Assembly (NCBI GenBank): GCA_963930645.1
Contig: OZ005662.1
Location: 101,540,436-101,604,435 of the forward strand
Direction: 5' to 3'
Length of the DNA: 64,000 nucleotides
Source of the DNA: Salticus scenicus
Lineage: Eukaryota > Arthropoda > Arachnida > Araneae > Salticidae
The position numbers and the translations under genes are program-made. The notes beneath the pieces are model-generated. The model made no database searches, was not told the DNA's origin, and saw only the letters and a list, made by a program, of their open reading frames with translations. This document shows, one piece after another, positions 1-10,520 of the stretch (positions within the stretch are counted from its first letter, which is position 1; every line of letters starts with the position of its first letter).

Positions 1-249
1 TCTCCTATTTTGCCACCAGTAATTTCAAGCAGAAATTTTATGGTACTTTTTATAGAAATGTCTCCAGATTAATCTGGTTAGAGATCATCGTAAAAAAAAA
101 ATGGTAGGAATAGAGGCGGAGATTTGTCATATTTGAGAGTGTCCTGAAAAAAGGGCGGGGAGTACGACCCCTGAGATGATTATTGATGAATTCTCGATTA
201 TCCGAAGTAGGTTCGGTCCCAATTACTTCGGATAATCGAGGTTCTACTG
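1..249. mobile_element. Right end of a pogo/Tigger-type DNA transposon
   Basis: A 16-bp arm at 193-208 is perfectly inverted at 225-240 around a short spacer, and the outer end reads, on the minus strand, CAGTAGAACCTCGATTATCC next to a TA dinucleotide (250-251). A terminus starting CAGT with a TA duplication and the 'cgattatccgaa' block is typical of pogo/Tigger-like elements. The rest of the element would lie left of the window; bases 1-190 show no coding sequence. The left limit is unknown. Confidence 0.5.
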
Positions 250-251
250 TA

Positions 252-836
252 TATATATATTAAAAGAAGAAAAAACTTTACCACATGCAAATTATATCTT
301 TATCTTTTGGTTTGTCGTAAAATTAATCAAGTCACTATTACTTTTTGTACTATTTTTGATAATTAATTTGTTATCCATTGAAGCTCTTCTAAAATACAAT
401 TAAAAGTGTTTAAACATACAGGAAAAGATTAAATAACAAAAAGTATTCATTTCTTATTATTGAATAATAATAATGAGCATTGATTACAAGTAAATGCCTT
501 CCAAATATTTTTAATGAGGGGGGGGAGGGGAACTGATTTTTTGTAATAATTTTACAGCTTGTTGTAATGTAACAGTTTTTTTTTTTTATTTATTTACTTT
601 TTTTATTGTTCATATAAAAGTAATACAATTATTGAATACTAATTTAAGTGTTATCCATTGAAATGTGTTGAGAGCACAGCTAATAAATCTTTACTCATAC
701 CTCCTCTAAGAGATATCTAATTATGGGATATTACTAATTAAAAATGTCAACTTTTTGAAGATTAATATTTCCATATCTAAGGGAATTTCTTCTATTACCT
801 ACAGAAGATTCTTTTAGAAACTTTTCCAGTTTCAAT
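252..836. other. AT-rich stretch, no gene seen
   Basis: Low-complexity AT-rich DNA with a G-run near 519-531 and a T-run near 575-588. I see no open reading frame or element end in it. Confidence 0.5.
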
Positions 837-837
837 A

Positions 838-1823
838 ATCTGGTGTGTCACTCACACGACTTTCTCTTACCCTGAAATTTAGTACTATAAATACAGGTTG
901 GATATTAAGAGGTAAGATAACAAGCACTGTTATGTAAACCTATGTTAAACAATTCAAATTAGGCTTCGGAAGAGTTTTATATGATAATTAGTTCTGTGTG
1001 AGGGGGCTACCGCCCCCCTCAACCCCCCGTGTCATTAAGGCACATACATTTATATACAATTTAATTAGGTTATTAAAAAATAATTTATTAAAATTATTAT
1101 TTAAACAAATTATCTTTTATGATAATGCAGACGTTTTCCATATTACAGAAGTAGTATAACACTAATTATCAAAAAAAAAGTTGAATTTATTCTCAATATT
1201 ACATTAATTTTTTTTGTTGTTGTTGTTAAAAATGAAAAAAATCGATAATTTTATTTTAAATTATTGCAGACCGATGGTTCAACCATTCATTTTGAAGGTA
1301 TTGGCGAGTTCTTTTGAAAGATACCCATCATGAAAATTTACTCCCCTCGAAGGGGGCCTTCTCCCCCCCCCCCACGGGGGGAGGTGAGGCTCCTACATGC
1401 ACAAATTTTTTTTCCCAGTTGACTGTCTCTATTGCAAAAAATATATATTCGTTTCATTTGGTTTAGTGCAGTCTATAGATGTTAAACTCTACTTACCTGC
1501 AATTTCCCCCATAGACGTAATGTATTTGAATACTTTTGAGTGTCCCTGTACACGAACCATTTGCTTCATCTCAACGAAAAGCTTACTGTTGGATTCCTAT
1601 ATGATAAACATTAAGTATACCGAGTTTGGAATTTCTGTCATAATTTGTTTTTGAGATATGCTGATAACAGACAGACACACACACAGACATACATACAGAC
1701 CAACCGCTAAAAACATAGTTTTCGTATTCAGGAGACCGGAAAGCATGTAAATATAACAAAATCTCGCTTTCGAAAATTTGACCCAAAAACAATACTTTCT
1801 CTACCTTACGGGTAAGAGAAAGT
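838..1823 (-). mobile_element. HINE family A, full-length copy (Helentron-derived, non-autonomous)
   Basis: Element on the minus strand. Its 5' end (1823) reads ACTTTCTCTTACC and pairs with GGTAGAGAAAGT a few bases further in, followed by ATTG. A GTCT/ACAG tract lies at about 1668-1700. The 3' end carries a third copy of the arm (GGGTAAGAGAAAGT, 860-873) and then a perfect hairpin GTGTG-AGTGA-CACAC, ending CCAGATT. Subterminal inverted repeats, a 3' hairpin and a GTCY core are the known hallmarks of HINE/DINE-1-type elements. A GC-rich inverted block (about 1341-1390) lies in the middle. No protein is coded; the short open frames here are incidental. Confidence 0.75.
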
Positions 1824-2337
1824 AAAAAGCTAGTCATCTTTTTAAGAATTCAGATTTGTGATAAAGAATGAAGCAGATTTATATTAATCTCTTTCATATG
1901 TGTCAGTTAAACAATGGATGGGGGGGGGGGAGAGATAAAGGTTATTGAAAGTGCTAAAAGTATCAGATCATTTGTTAAAAGAATTGAGAATTGTATGTAT
2001 AATTGACAGTGGAGATAAAACTTCTGGCATTCAAAGTTTACAGTGAAATGCAAAAGAGTGGGGGAGGGGGGGGAGGGGTTACAAATAAATGCAAGATTTA
2101 TCTAAAAATGAGATTTTACAATTTTCAGAAAAGGTGAAATTTTAATTGATTAATCCTTTTAGTTTTGTTAGCTGGTTTTAGTTTTTAACCTGTTTTCTCA
2201 ATGTTGCATTAAAATTTTATTTAAAATTCATTACTGTGGAGGAAAGAAAGAAAAAAAATTGAAAAAAAAAAGATATTGATAAAGATTTTTACAAAATGCT
2301 TGTTTTAAATAAAATAGCAAGTTGATTCTAAAGACCT

Positions 2338-2470
2338 GTATAACATGTATAATGTATAACATTATAATATAATGTATAATAATATAAATAGTAATATAAT
2401 GTGTAATAATATGTATAATCTATAACATTATTAATGTTATTTTATAAACATTATATATATATATATATTT
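2338..2470. repeat. AT-rich minisatellite/microsatellite
   Basis: Degenerate repetition of tataatgtata-like words ends in a pure (AT)n tract at about 2451-2467. It lies inside or beside the left part of the Harbinger-type copy that resumes after the HINE at 2548-3904. Confidence 0.7.
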
Positions 2471-2479
2471 GTTTTTAAG

Positions 2480-4050
2480 TGTTAAATTATTTCTTTTTCA
2501 TTCTCCAAATGAAATTCATTCCCATAAAATTACCGAACAGTGATAAACTAGTTGGCATAGGTGGACTCTGCTCAGTTCCCCATCATATTTATGTTCTCAT
2601 AAATTTCTAGTGCGAGGCATATTATAATCATGTTAAAAGAAATGAATTTGACCAAAGCTTGATACAGTGACAGAATGAAATCCCCGCCTAATAGGCTATC
2701 CATCGTTCACTTCGATATATTTATCTTATTCTAAACTATTAATTTATTTTATCAGGGTCAATTCCGTTATTTCGTACTATTTCCAATGCAATACCGCTAC
2801 TATTTCTAATGCAATAATACTCAAAATTCTTATTTATATGAAAAATTTACAATTTCGCTATGTTGATAAAATCGTAAATTACGAATAATTTACGAAAATT
2901 TCCTATTAGAATATTTGTATTCAATCATGTTCAAACAAATATCATAAATGTAATTTTGAAGCTGTCTAATGTATTTGTGATCCTCAAAATGGAAGTTTAT
3001 GCTCAAGTTTGCCATATTTTGACATGTTAACTAAAGTGTAAATTCCAAATAACTTAAAAAATTTTTTAATTGAAAAAATCATAGCCAGTATCCTAAATAA
3101 TATTTCGAAAGTGGTTTGGCATCTTTACGATGAAAATATCCCTCAAGATTGACGTTTATGTGAAATTTTGCTCTATTCTGCCATGTTAAGAAATTCGTAA
3201 ATTTCCAATAACTTACGAAATTTTTATATTCAAAAATTCATAGTCATTAATATTCATGCTAGTGTCCCAAATAATATTTCAAAAGTAGTCTGACATCTTT
3301 ACGATGAAAATATCTCTCAAAATTGACGTTTATGTGAAATTTTGCCGTATACTGCCATGTTAAGAAATTCGTAAATTTCCAATAACTTGCGAAATTTTCA
3401 AAGTAGCCTATTTATAGTTACTGATGTTCATTCCGGCATCAAAACTGATATTGTAAAATTGGTCTGACATTTTTACAGTAAAAAGTTTCCATTTAATGCA
3501 CGTTTAAGTGAATTTTTGTCCTATTCTCCCATGTTAAGAAAATCGTAAATTTCTCATAACTTACGAAGTTTTTGAATTCGAATGTTGCAAATGAATAGGA
3601 TTCTTGCCAGTATCAAAAGTAATATTTTAAAACTGATCTGACCTCTCTGCGATCATTTGTTCGTGAGATATCGTGTTAACAGACTAACAAACTAACGGAC
3701 TAACACACTAACGGACTGACACACTAACGGACTAACACACTAACGGACTGACACACTAACAGACACCCTACAGACAGACACCATACAAATTTTGTCATTT
3801 TCGGTTTCCTCACACCTGAAAACGTATAAAAAAGTCAAAAAACCGAGGTCGAAATTTTTCACGATTACCTAAGTTCCCCATACCTATAGTATAATGGGGA
3901 ACTAAAAACTGGGGCGGTGGTGGTGTCCCGAAAAAACGGTGGGGACTTGGCAAAATGGTAGTCATATTCGGACTCAGGAAGTCATTTTACATAAGAATTA
4001 GCAAGAATGGTATCAGGGATAGATTTTTTTTTTTTTTCAGCGCAATGTAA
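2480..4050 (+). mobile_element. Harbinger-type MITE (same family as 16600-17203), split by a HINE D
   Basis: Bases 2480-2547 match the middle of the 16600-17203 element (tgttaaat..cattctccaaatgaaattcat). Bases 3905-4050 match its right part, ending in a degenerate form of the CAGAGCAGTG end (cagcgcaatg). The interval between them is exactly one HINE D, so the HINE inserted into an older copy. I could not place the left end; it may lie near 1.9-2.2 kb. Confidence 0.6.
2548..3904 (-). mobile_element. HINE family D, full-length copy
   Basis: The minus-strand 5' end at 3904 reads TAGTTCCCCATTATACTATAG. AGTTCCCCAT forms a perfect hairpin with ATGGGGAACT just inside, and the same arm recurs near the 3' end (about 2574-2583). 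A TGTC/GTTAG tandem tract lies at about 3680-3785, followed by the 'gatatctcacgaac' block seen in other HINE families. The 3' end is ...CTAG (2548-2551) followed by T's, as expected of a rolling-circle element. A second copy of the same length lies at 10521-11871. Confidence 0.75.
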
Positions 4051-4620
4051 TAAAATTTCCTTCCACTTATGTGAAAATAATTAAAATATTTCGCAGGATC
4101 TTTTGTAGTTTCCTAAAAGGCATGTAAAAACCATCTTCCACGTATCTTGATTTTATACTGTATCATGCACACAGCCTGAGAATTTCCTCCGCCACCCGCT
4201 TTATTTATTTGTTTTTTTTCTACGGCGATACGATACAATAAATACGACAACCGCAATTTGTTATACAGAGAGGCTATGATTGAATGCGTGCAGGGCCGTA
4301 GCGAACAATAAATACTGGGGGAAGGGGGGGATATAAAATTAGCCGACCCCAAGTTATATTCGTGAAATTTAAACTGCTGTTACATTAAAATATATGTTTT
4401 TTTTTTTTTTTTTTTTTTTTTTGGCAAACGTTATGTTAAAAAAAAAGAAAAAAATCTTCATAAGACAATTTGACACTTTTCACAGCACTGTTGAAGCATG
4501 TTTCATATAAAAGATTATATTACTATTTAATATTTAATAAATTTTGCACAATATTAGTTTTTTTTTTTTTTCAATAAAATATATATTCAGGCAACATTTT
4601 TTATGTTTTTTGATATATTT
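4051..4620. other. AT-rich stretch with poly-T; possible hAT-type end
   Basis: A 30-base T-run lies near 4398-4423. At about 4290 the sequence CAGGGCCGTAGCGAAC resembles a hAT terminal repeat, but I found no partner end or target duplication. No gene is recognised. Confidence 0.35.
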
Positions 4621-4622
4621 TT

Positions 4623-5449
4623 ACTTTCCGAACACTATAGTGAGGAAAGTATTGTAATCATATCAAAAATCCGAATTTGAGATTTCGATGTTTCTATACG
4701 TTTCAAGGTCCCCTGAGTCCATTTTCACTATTTTTGCAATGATGTATGTATGTATGTCTGTGAGTGAACACGCTAGCGTCTAAACGCTTTGTTTGAATAA
4801 GCTGAAAGTTGGTACGTATATAGTAAGTCACCATAGTACGAACCCTATAGATTTTGGTGAATCTAGCTCTTATAGTTTTTTTACAGGGACACCAGGAAAA
4901 ATGCTCTATCATTATGGCCTATGGGACCAAAATATTAAAAATGCGGTAGCATCTAAACGCCTTATTCACCTGAGCAAAAAATTTATACACATGTTATAGG
5001 TCACAGTTTCACGAACTGCATAGCTTTTGGAGAATCTAGCACTTATAGTTTTTTTTTTTTTACAGGGATACAAAGAAAAATTCCTTATCATTATGGCCTA
5101 TGGCACCAAATTTTTAAAAGTGCGATATCATCTAAACGCCTTATTCAATTGAGCTGAATTTTTTTATAAATATTACAAATCACTGTTGCACTAACTATAA
5201 GCATTTTGGTGAATCTACCATTTATATGTTTTTACAGGGACACAACGAAAAATTATTTATCATTATGATCTATGGGCTCAAAGTTCAGTAGCGTTAAATA
5301 AAACATCGTGTAATATATGGAGAAAAATACTCAAACACTCTATTATGGTTTTCTCTCTTTTGTTTGTTTAAAAACTCCTCTTTCTTTACTTTATCTACGA
5401 AACTGTTAATTACTAAATGTTCGGAAAGTCGAGTGGAGTCACTCCAGAT
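4623..5449 (+). mobile_element. HINE family B, full-length copy
   Basis: The 5' end ACTTTCCGAACACTATAG pairs with GGAAAGT inside and is followed by ATTG. A TGTATG/GTCTGTGAG tract lies at about 4743-4765. A module with 'ttttttacagggaca' recurs three times at about 4875, 5050 and 5230. The 3' end has a third arm TGTTCGGAAAGT (about 5418-5429) and the hairpin GGAGT-C-ACTCC, ending CCAGATT, like family A. A nearly identical copy lies inverted at 23361-24187. Confidence 0.75.
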
Positions 5450-5647
5450 TTTTTTAGAGATTTGAAATCTTTAAATTACGTTTTCGCAGTTTGCATTTTT
5501 CATGAATTCATGATCTTCAAATTTCTACAGATATTTTAAAAAAGACTTAATACATATATATATATGCATATATATATATATTCGATGTTCAACAGAACTT
5601 ACCTAAAAGAATTAGGAATGAATTTTGCAATGTCTTTAAAAGAAAAT

Positions 5648-6020
5648 AATCTGGTGTGTCACTCACACGACACCTACCCTGAAATTTAATACTATAAATA
5701 CAGGTTGGAGATTAACAGGCAAGATAACGATGTTAAGTAAACCTATGTTAAACAATTCAAATTAGTCTTCGGAAGAGTTTTGTATGATAATTAATTCTGT
5801 GTGAGGGGGACTACCGCCGCCCCCCTCAACCCCCCGTTTCATTAATGCACCTAGATTTATATAAAATTTAATTCGGTCATTAAAAAATAATTCTGCTTTT
5901 AAAAAATAATTTATTAAAATTATTATTTAAAAAAATTATCTTTTATGATAATGCAGACGATATCCATATTAGAGAAGTAGTATAACACTAAATATCCAAA
6001 AAAAGTCCATTTTATTCTCA

Positions 6021-6057
<37 letters not shown>

Positions 6058-6473
6058 TTCTTTTCGTTAAAAGTTAAAAAAATCGATAACCTTGTTTTAA
6101 TTTATCGCATATCGATGGTTCAACCATTCGTTTTAAAGGTATTGGCGAGCTCTTTTGAAAGACACCCATCATGAAAATTTACTCCCATCGAGGGGGGACT
6201 TCCCCCCCCCCCCCCAGTGGGGAGGCGAGGCTCCTACATACACAAAATTTTTTTCCCAGTTAGCTATCTCTATTACAAAAAATATATATTCGTTTCATTT
6301 GGTTTAGTGCAGTCTATAGACGTTAAACTCTACTTACTTGCAATTTCCCCCCATAGACGTAATGTATTAGAATTCTCTTGATTGTCCCTGTACACCAACC
6401 ATTTGTTTGATCTTAACGAAAATCTTACTGTAGCGTCTATATATGATACACATTTAAAATACCAAGTTTGGAA
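5648..6473 (-). mobile_element. HINE family A, 5'-truncated copy
   Basis: The 3' hairpin end (CCAGATT on the minus strand) and the inner blocks match 838-1823 in order, including the GC-rich inverted block and a poly-A tract at about 6027-6052. Homology stops after 'ccaagtttggaat', so the GTCT tract and 5' hairpin are missing. Confidence 0.7.
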
Positions 6474-7094
6474 TAAAACATATGAATAATTTATGCACTA
6501 AAGGTGAAGGAAAAACTTCAGATACCCATATTTCTTTCTTCTCTTTTACTTTTACGTTGCACTGAGTAACTACACACACGCACACACACACATATATATA
6601 TTAAATAAAATAATCAAAATATTTCAAAACAGTTAAATAATCAAAACAGAAAAGTAACCAGTGACTTAGTTTAACAACGTCAAAGTATGAAAAGGAGTAT
6701 TTTAACACATATACCTACGTTAGATAACGGAAGGGTCTTGTGTATATTTAAAACCAAAGCGAAAAATAACCAGTGACTGAGTTTAACAACGTCGAAATAT
6801 GAAAAGAAATGTTTTTAAGGATATACCTACGTTAGATAATTGAAACAATCAATGATAAAAGAACGTGGGATGTGCTTTGCAACTCCAATTAGATAATTTC
6901 GATTGTTCACTATTTGATAAAAAATGGCAACGGAAATAAAGGTTAAAGAAACATATATAATATTTCATCCAGATATATTTGATTTGCACGTAAAAGTATT
7001 GCAATATATGGTTTAATTGGAATTGCACTGATATTTATCTAATATTGAAACTCATTAAAATAAAGTCTCATGTTTAACAGGCAACTATTTTTGA
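6474..7094. other. Unassigned DNA with a short local duplication
   Basis: A (CA)n tract lies at 6573-6592. About 95 bp is duplicated: 'agtaaccagtgacttagtttaacaacgtc' near 6651 recurs near 6763 as 'aataaccagtgactgag'. No gene is seen. Confidence 0.5.
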
Positions 7095-7097
7095 TTA

Positions 7098-7106
7098 CAC
7101 TGCTCT

Positions 7107-7139
<33 letters not shown>

Positions 7140-7675
7140 GAGATCTGATACCATTTTTCTGTTTCTTATGTAAAATGACCTCCTGAATGCAAATATGACT
7201 CCCATTTTTCCCAGTCATCCACCGTTTTCTAAATACACCAGCCCCTCCCTCAATTTCTTTCTTTGTTCGATAATTTTATGATCATGAATTTGATTTGAAG
7301 AATGAAAAATAATTAATTTAACACCTAAAAACAAAAAATATGTAAAGTTTAAAAAATAACGTTAATAACAGATTACAGAAATATAAGATATGTAATGCAT
7401 AATTTTAGTGGCAAATCCCCCCCCCCCCATGGTTTAGAATTTTCCAACTCTGTAGCCCCTCAGAAGATATTCAACGGTTAAAATAATCCCCCCCCCCTCT
7501 CCTAAAAACCAAATTTATAGCCACAAAATCACCGAAAACTGATAAAAATAGGGGGACATTCCTAAAAAAACGGTGGGTGGTAGGGCAAAATGGGCATCCT
7601 ATTCGGATTGTGGAGGTCATTTTTCATAAGAATATGCTGTAAGGGTGTCAGAGGCAATTTTCATGCCGAGCAGTG
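7098..7675 (-). mobile_element. Harbinger-type MITE, TWA target
   Basis: Terminal inverted repeats CACTGCTCTGCAAAA and, at the other end on the opposite strand, CACTGCTCGGCATGAAAA bound a 578-bp element flanked by TTA on both sides (7095-7097, 7676-7678). The 3-bp TWA duplication fits the PIF/Harbinger superfamily. It is inverted relative to 16600-17203, with which it shares its whole interior. It has no coding capacity and carries a poly-A run near one end. Confidence 0.7.
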
Positions 7676-7692
7676 TTATTATCTCTTAAATA

Positions 7693-8190
7693 CAGGGTGT
7701 CCATAAAAGAATGTCCCAGTTTCAATGGCATATTATAACAGTTTAATTTAGACTATTTACAACAAAGCATACACCAAATTGAAGGTAAACTAACCTAGTT
7801 TTTCATACAAATGTTCAATACGTGCACATTTAGTTATACGGCACACATCCAACTTATAGTCCAATTCTTTCCACACTTTGGTCGTCCCGTGCTTCTTCCT
7901 TTACAAACACATCCGGTCTTTTTGAATTGTCTGTATCATCGACGGATGTTTTTGCCACATGGGGGATCAAATTTAAACTTCAAACGAAACGCACTTTGAA
8001 CATTGAACTGAAATTACAGAATGATTTTAGCAAATCGCAGAACACAAAACGCTTTACGCTCAGGAGTCGCCATTTTGCATATGTGGAGCTGCAATCGAGA
8101 AAACAACAAAGCAGCACTCGCGCATGCGCTTATCTAAAACTGATTGAGTTAATCTTTAATTGTGGGAGTGAGCCAACACTCTACAATGCT
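7693..8190 (-). mobile_element. Internally deleted Tc1/mariner-type transposon
   Basis: The end at about 7693 reads CAGGGTGTCCATAAAAGAATG next to TA, a terminal repeat type common in Tc1/mariner-like elements of arthropods. The interior keeps only the first and last parts of a transposase (see 7804-8073). I could not find a convincing partner terminal repeat near 8180, so the right edge is approximate. Confidence 0.6.
7804..8073 (-). pseudogene. Tc1/mariner-type transposase remnant: N-terminus joined to C-terminus
   Basis: Read on the minus strand from an ATG at 8073, the frame gives MATPERKAFCVLRFAK, then after one stop a helix-turn-helix-like segment with CGKNIRR and CVCKGRSTGRPK, which is typical of the DNA-binding half of this transposase family. 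A shift of one base follows directly, and another frame continues as VWKELDYKLDVCRITK...IEHLYEKLG and stops, which resembles the family's C-terminal end. The catalytic core between them, roughly 200 residues or more, is gone. This is a non-functional deletion derivative. The family assignment rests on pattern recognition and was not searched. Confidence 0.6.
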
Positions 8191-8289
8191 TATATTAAAA
8201 ACAAAAACTATTTTATTTACGAGACAAAACTTGAGTTAAAATACATTTAAAAACAAAATATACATATAAAAAATAATTCAAATCTAGAC

Positions 8290-8320
8290 GTTTCGAAACC
8301 CGTCCGGATTTCCTCATCAG
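8290..8320 (-). ncRNA. Hammerhead-ribozyme-like core 1
   Basis: The minus strand reads CTGATGA, then a stem II of about 7 bp (GAAATCC/GGGTTTC with one G-U pair, loop GGAC), then GAAAC. This is the conserved hammerhead catalytic core arrangement. Stems I and III were not modelled. It lies just 3' of the Penelope-like coding end, where such ribozymes are known. Confidence 0.6.
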
Positions 8321-8368
8321 TGTCAATTACAACATAATATACAAGCATTACGTGAATACCCAAGGAAT

Positions 8369-8900
8369 TTAAAGAAGTACCGAATATTGAGGAGCCAGTG
8401 CGCATGCTTCATTGATAATATGGAAATGCCTGGCAGTGTGCCAGCTCTCAAGGAAAATACGTGATTTATATTTATCAAAACCAGATATTAGAACTTTTAT
8501 ATTATCGAAGTCAGGAATATGATCGGTTTCTATTGAATGGATTAAAATTTTAGAATTTTGGTTGCAATTTTTAAAAGATCGTCTGTGCTCCTGTAGTGTA
8601 ATTTTTGTTGTACGGCCAGTTTCACCTATATATACATATTTACAATTTTTACAAGGAATTAAATATAATAAGCCAGTTAGATACAGAGAAGGGGTTATGG
8701 GTTTAAAGTTAAAAAGAATGTTTTTCAATTGTTTAATCGGCCGAAAAGCAGTATAAATATTATGTGGTTTAAGTTATTTAGAAATAAATTCTGAAGGAAA
8801 ACCAAAATATGGCATAGAACTATAATTGTTCTTATTAATTAGCGAATTTTTCATTTGCATTAGAGGAGAGGGGAAGCGGATAATTTTTTCACGATAAATT
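8369..8900 (-). pseudogene. Penelope-like GIY-YIG endonuclease fragment
   Basis: The open part (8369-8728, 119 residues) contains CKNCKYVYIGETGRT, where YVYIGETGR is the GIY-YIG signature, followed by LQEHRRSFKN, typical of the Penelope-like endonuclease, and a C-terminal HFHIINEACALAPQY region. Upstream in the same frame, past a stop codon near 8778, the sequence continues as RFPSPLMQMKNSLINKNN and PYFGFPSEFISK, which fits the linker before the nuclease. The family nuclease nicks target DNA for target-primed reverse transcription. The copy is truncated and interrupted, so it is inactive. Confidence 0.7.
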
Positions 8901-8931
8901 CGTTTTAACCAATTAATATATGATTATATTA

Positions 8932-9144
8932 CAGTCGGTAACAAAAGTCTCCGAACAGTAGCAAACATTCCTATATAAAAAAAGTACACTTAATACAGTT
9001 TTGTTCAATAAATCCTTGTCGAATCCTGTTCTTAGTCAGTCTAAAAACAGGATTCGACAAGGATTTATTTAACAAAACTGTATTAACTCTACTTTTTTTA
9101 CATAGGAATTTTCGCTAGTGTTCGGAGACTTTTGTTACCGACTG
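8932..9144. mobile_element. Foldback MITE with TA target (Tc1/mariner type)
   Basis: Two arms of about 100 bp are near-perfect inverted repeats: CAGTCGGTAACAAAAGTCTC at the left and its complement at the right. TA flanks both ends (8930-8931, 9145-9146). The whole 213 bp can fold into one long hairpin. It has no coding capacity. Confidence 0.8.
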
Positions 9145-9177
9145 TACCTTTATTTATTTCAAACAAATCTTGAAGAG

Positions 9178-9497
9178 TAACACAGCACACTTAATCTATG
9201 AAACGAAGCACGGCAACATTGCGATATCCCACAGATGTTTATTTCTGGAATATCTTAGAAATGTTCAGGTGACTTGGAAGTGTCTCAGCCCGTAAACATC
9301 GCATTGAGACATCTATGATACATCACACAGATTTCTGCACATGCGAAAATCAGATTTTACCTACTCAATGTTCTCAGGGAGTACATCTCAGCCGCGATAT
9401 CTCAGAGATGTTCTATCTTGGATACATTGCGATGTGATGAAAATGAGACATTGAGATGTATATGTGACGTCTCTGGAACCCAGTGTACTGTATGGGA
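9178..9497. mobile_element. MITE with ACAGCACA-type ends and internal ATGTCTC words
   Basis: The left end ACAGCACACTT and right end (on the minus strand) CCCATACAGTACACTGG are imperfect inverted repeats. The interior is built from many copies of words such as gagatgt, acatctc and gcgatgt in both orientations. The element at 57712-58008 has the same kind of ends and a similar repetitive interior. The exact borders are approximate. Confidence 0.45.
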
Positions 9498-9699
9498 AAT
9501 GTGCAACTCTGTTTATATATCACCTTCAGGTAACTAATTTCACTATTTATGAGGATATTGTAGGTGAGGTGGTGTAAGCACATAAGGAACTTCTTGAAAT
9601 CGCAAAATTATCATGGATAGATAGATTATTAGATAAATGTTTAATTATCAATAGTTAATTAAGAATAACCATTAGGAATGGTAAGTAAGCAATATTTAA

Positions 9700-9960
9700 G
9701 TTTTATTGTAAAACACTTAAAAACATGTTACACGTTTCGAAAAAGTGTATACCTTTTATCATCAGATAAAGAGTCGAGATAAATAGTCAGATAAATAGTA
9801 TGTTTTGCCCCTGCAAACTGTTGGTGTTGGGATTAAGGCCAATTGTCTGTTTTAGGGACATTTTTTCAAACGAAAATTGCATAACATTGAAACAACTTTT
9901 CTTTCGTTGTCCAACAGTTATGGATGGTCCGACCGATGGCAAACATTTTTAAGTGCATAA
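9700..9960 (-). mobile_element. Terminal fragment of a Penelope-like element (hammerhead 2)
   Basis: A hammerhead-like core (9734-9765) sits in AT-rich DNA resembling the non-coding end of Penelope-like copies. No endonuclease motif is readable upstream on the minus strand, so the assignment rests on the ribozyme core and on similarity of context to 8283-8960. Confidence 0.4.
9734..9765 (-). ncRNA. Hammerhead-ribozyme-like core 2
   Basis: The minus strand reads CTGATGA, a weak A/T-rich stem II (AAAAG...CTTTT with loop GTATACA) and GAAAC. The closing base pair of stem II is mismatched, so this copy may be degenerate. Confidence 0.45.
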
Positions 9961-10169
9961 ATTCGTGAAAAAATGCAATTTGAGAAAACAATTTTTAAAT
10001 TTCAAATCTGCAAAAAGATACATCAAAAATTTTATATTTATAATTATTATACAGTCTGATTTTGTGTTGCCCATATATGCAAAAATTTTTATTGGCAATT
10101 ACATTTTTTTTTTTAAATTGTTTTCATATATCGCGTGGAAAAATATTGTTTAAATTAGCACGTCAGAAA

Positions 10170-10290
10170 ACAAGAAAGAAAAATCATACAGTTCGCACAG
10201 ATTATAAACACTTTCCAACTGCATTCATCCTTTATATCGTTTAACTTTGTAACTGTACTTTTTAACTCCATAATGACATCATGAAATATA
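10170..10290 (-). mobile_element. HINE family E, 3' end only
   Basis: The minus strand shows the family E 3' signature: arm AGTTGGAAAGTGTT followed by a degenerate copy of the small hairpin, ending in ATGATTTTTC. The rest of the element is not recognisable beyond about 10290. Confidence 0.5.
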
Positions 10291-10520
10291 TTTTGTTGTT
10301 ATTTTTATAAAGGAGGAAAAAAAATCTAAAAATAAAATAAATAAATAAAACCTTTATGACTTCACTTTTAAAGAAAAATTGTGCAATAGATTGCTTTTTT
10401 GTGTTTTAGTATTTCGTTAAAAAATGGCAAATCTGCATAAATATAATTTTTTAACTATGGCGGAAGAGTCTCTCGAAATTATGTTAATAACTTTTTTTCA
10501 TAAGAAGCAGCACAAAAAAA

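Larger units (their letters stand above)
8283..8960 (-). mobile_element. Penelope-like retroelement, 3' portion with hammerhead-like motif
   Basis: Minus-strand remnant holding the end of the coding region (GIY-YIG endonuclease, 8369-8900) and, about 50 bp downstream, a hammerhead-ribozyme-like core at 8290-8320. Penelope-like elements are known to pair a reverse transcriptase with a C-terminal GIY-YIG nuclease and to carry hammerhead motifs in their terminal repeats. The 5' (reverse transcriptase) part is absent, as is usual for 5'-truncated copies. A foldback MITE (8932-9144) overlaps or abuts its upstream edge. Confidence 0.7.

Noticed and set aside
3690..3785. CRISPR-like array of gactaacacactaac units
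   Set aside because: Continuous tandem microsatellite without unique spacers, inside a HINE D in eukaryotic DNA.
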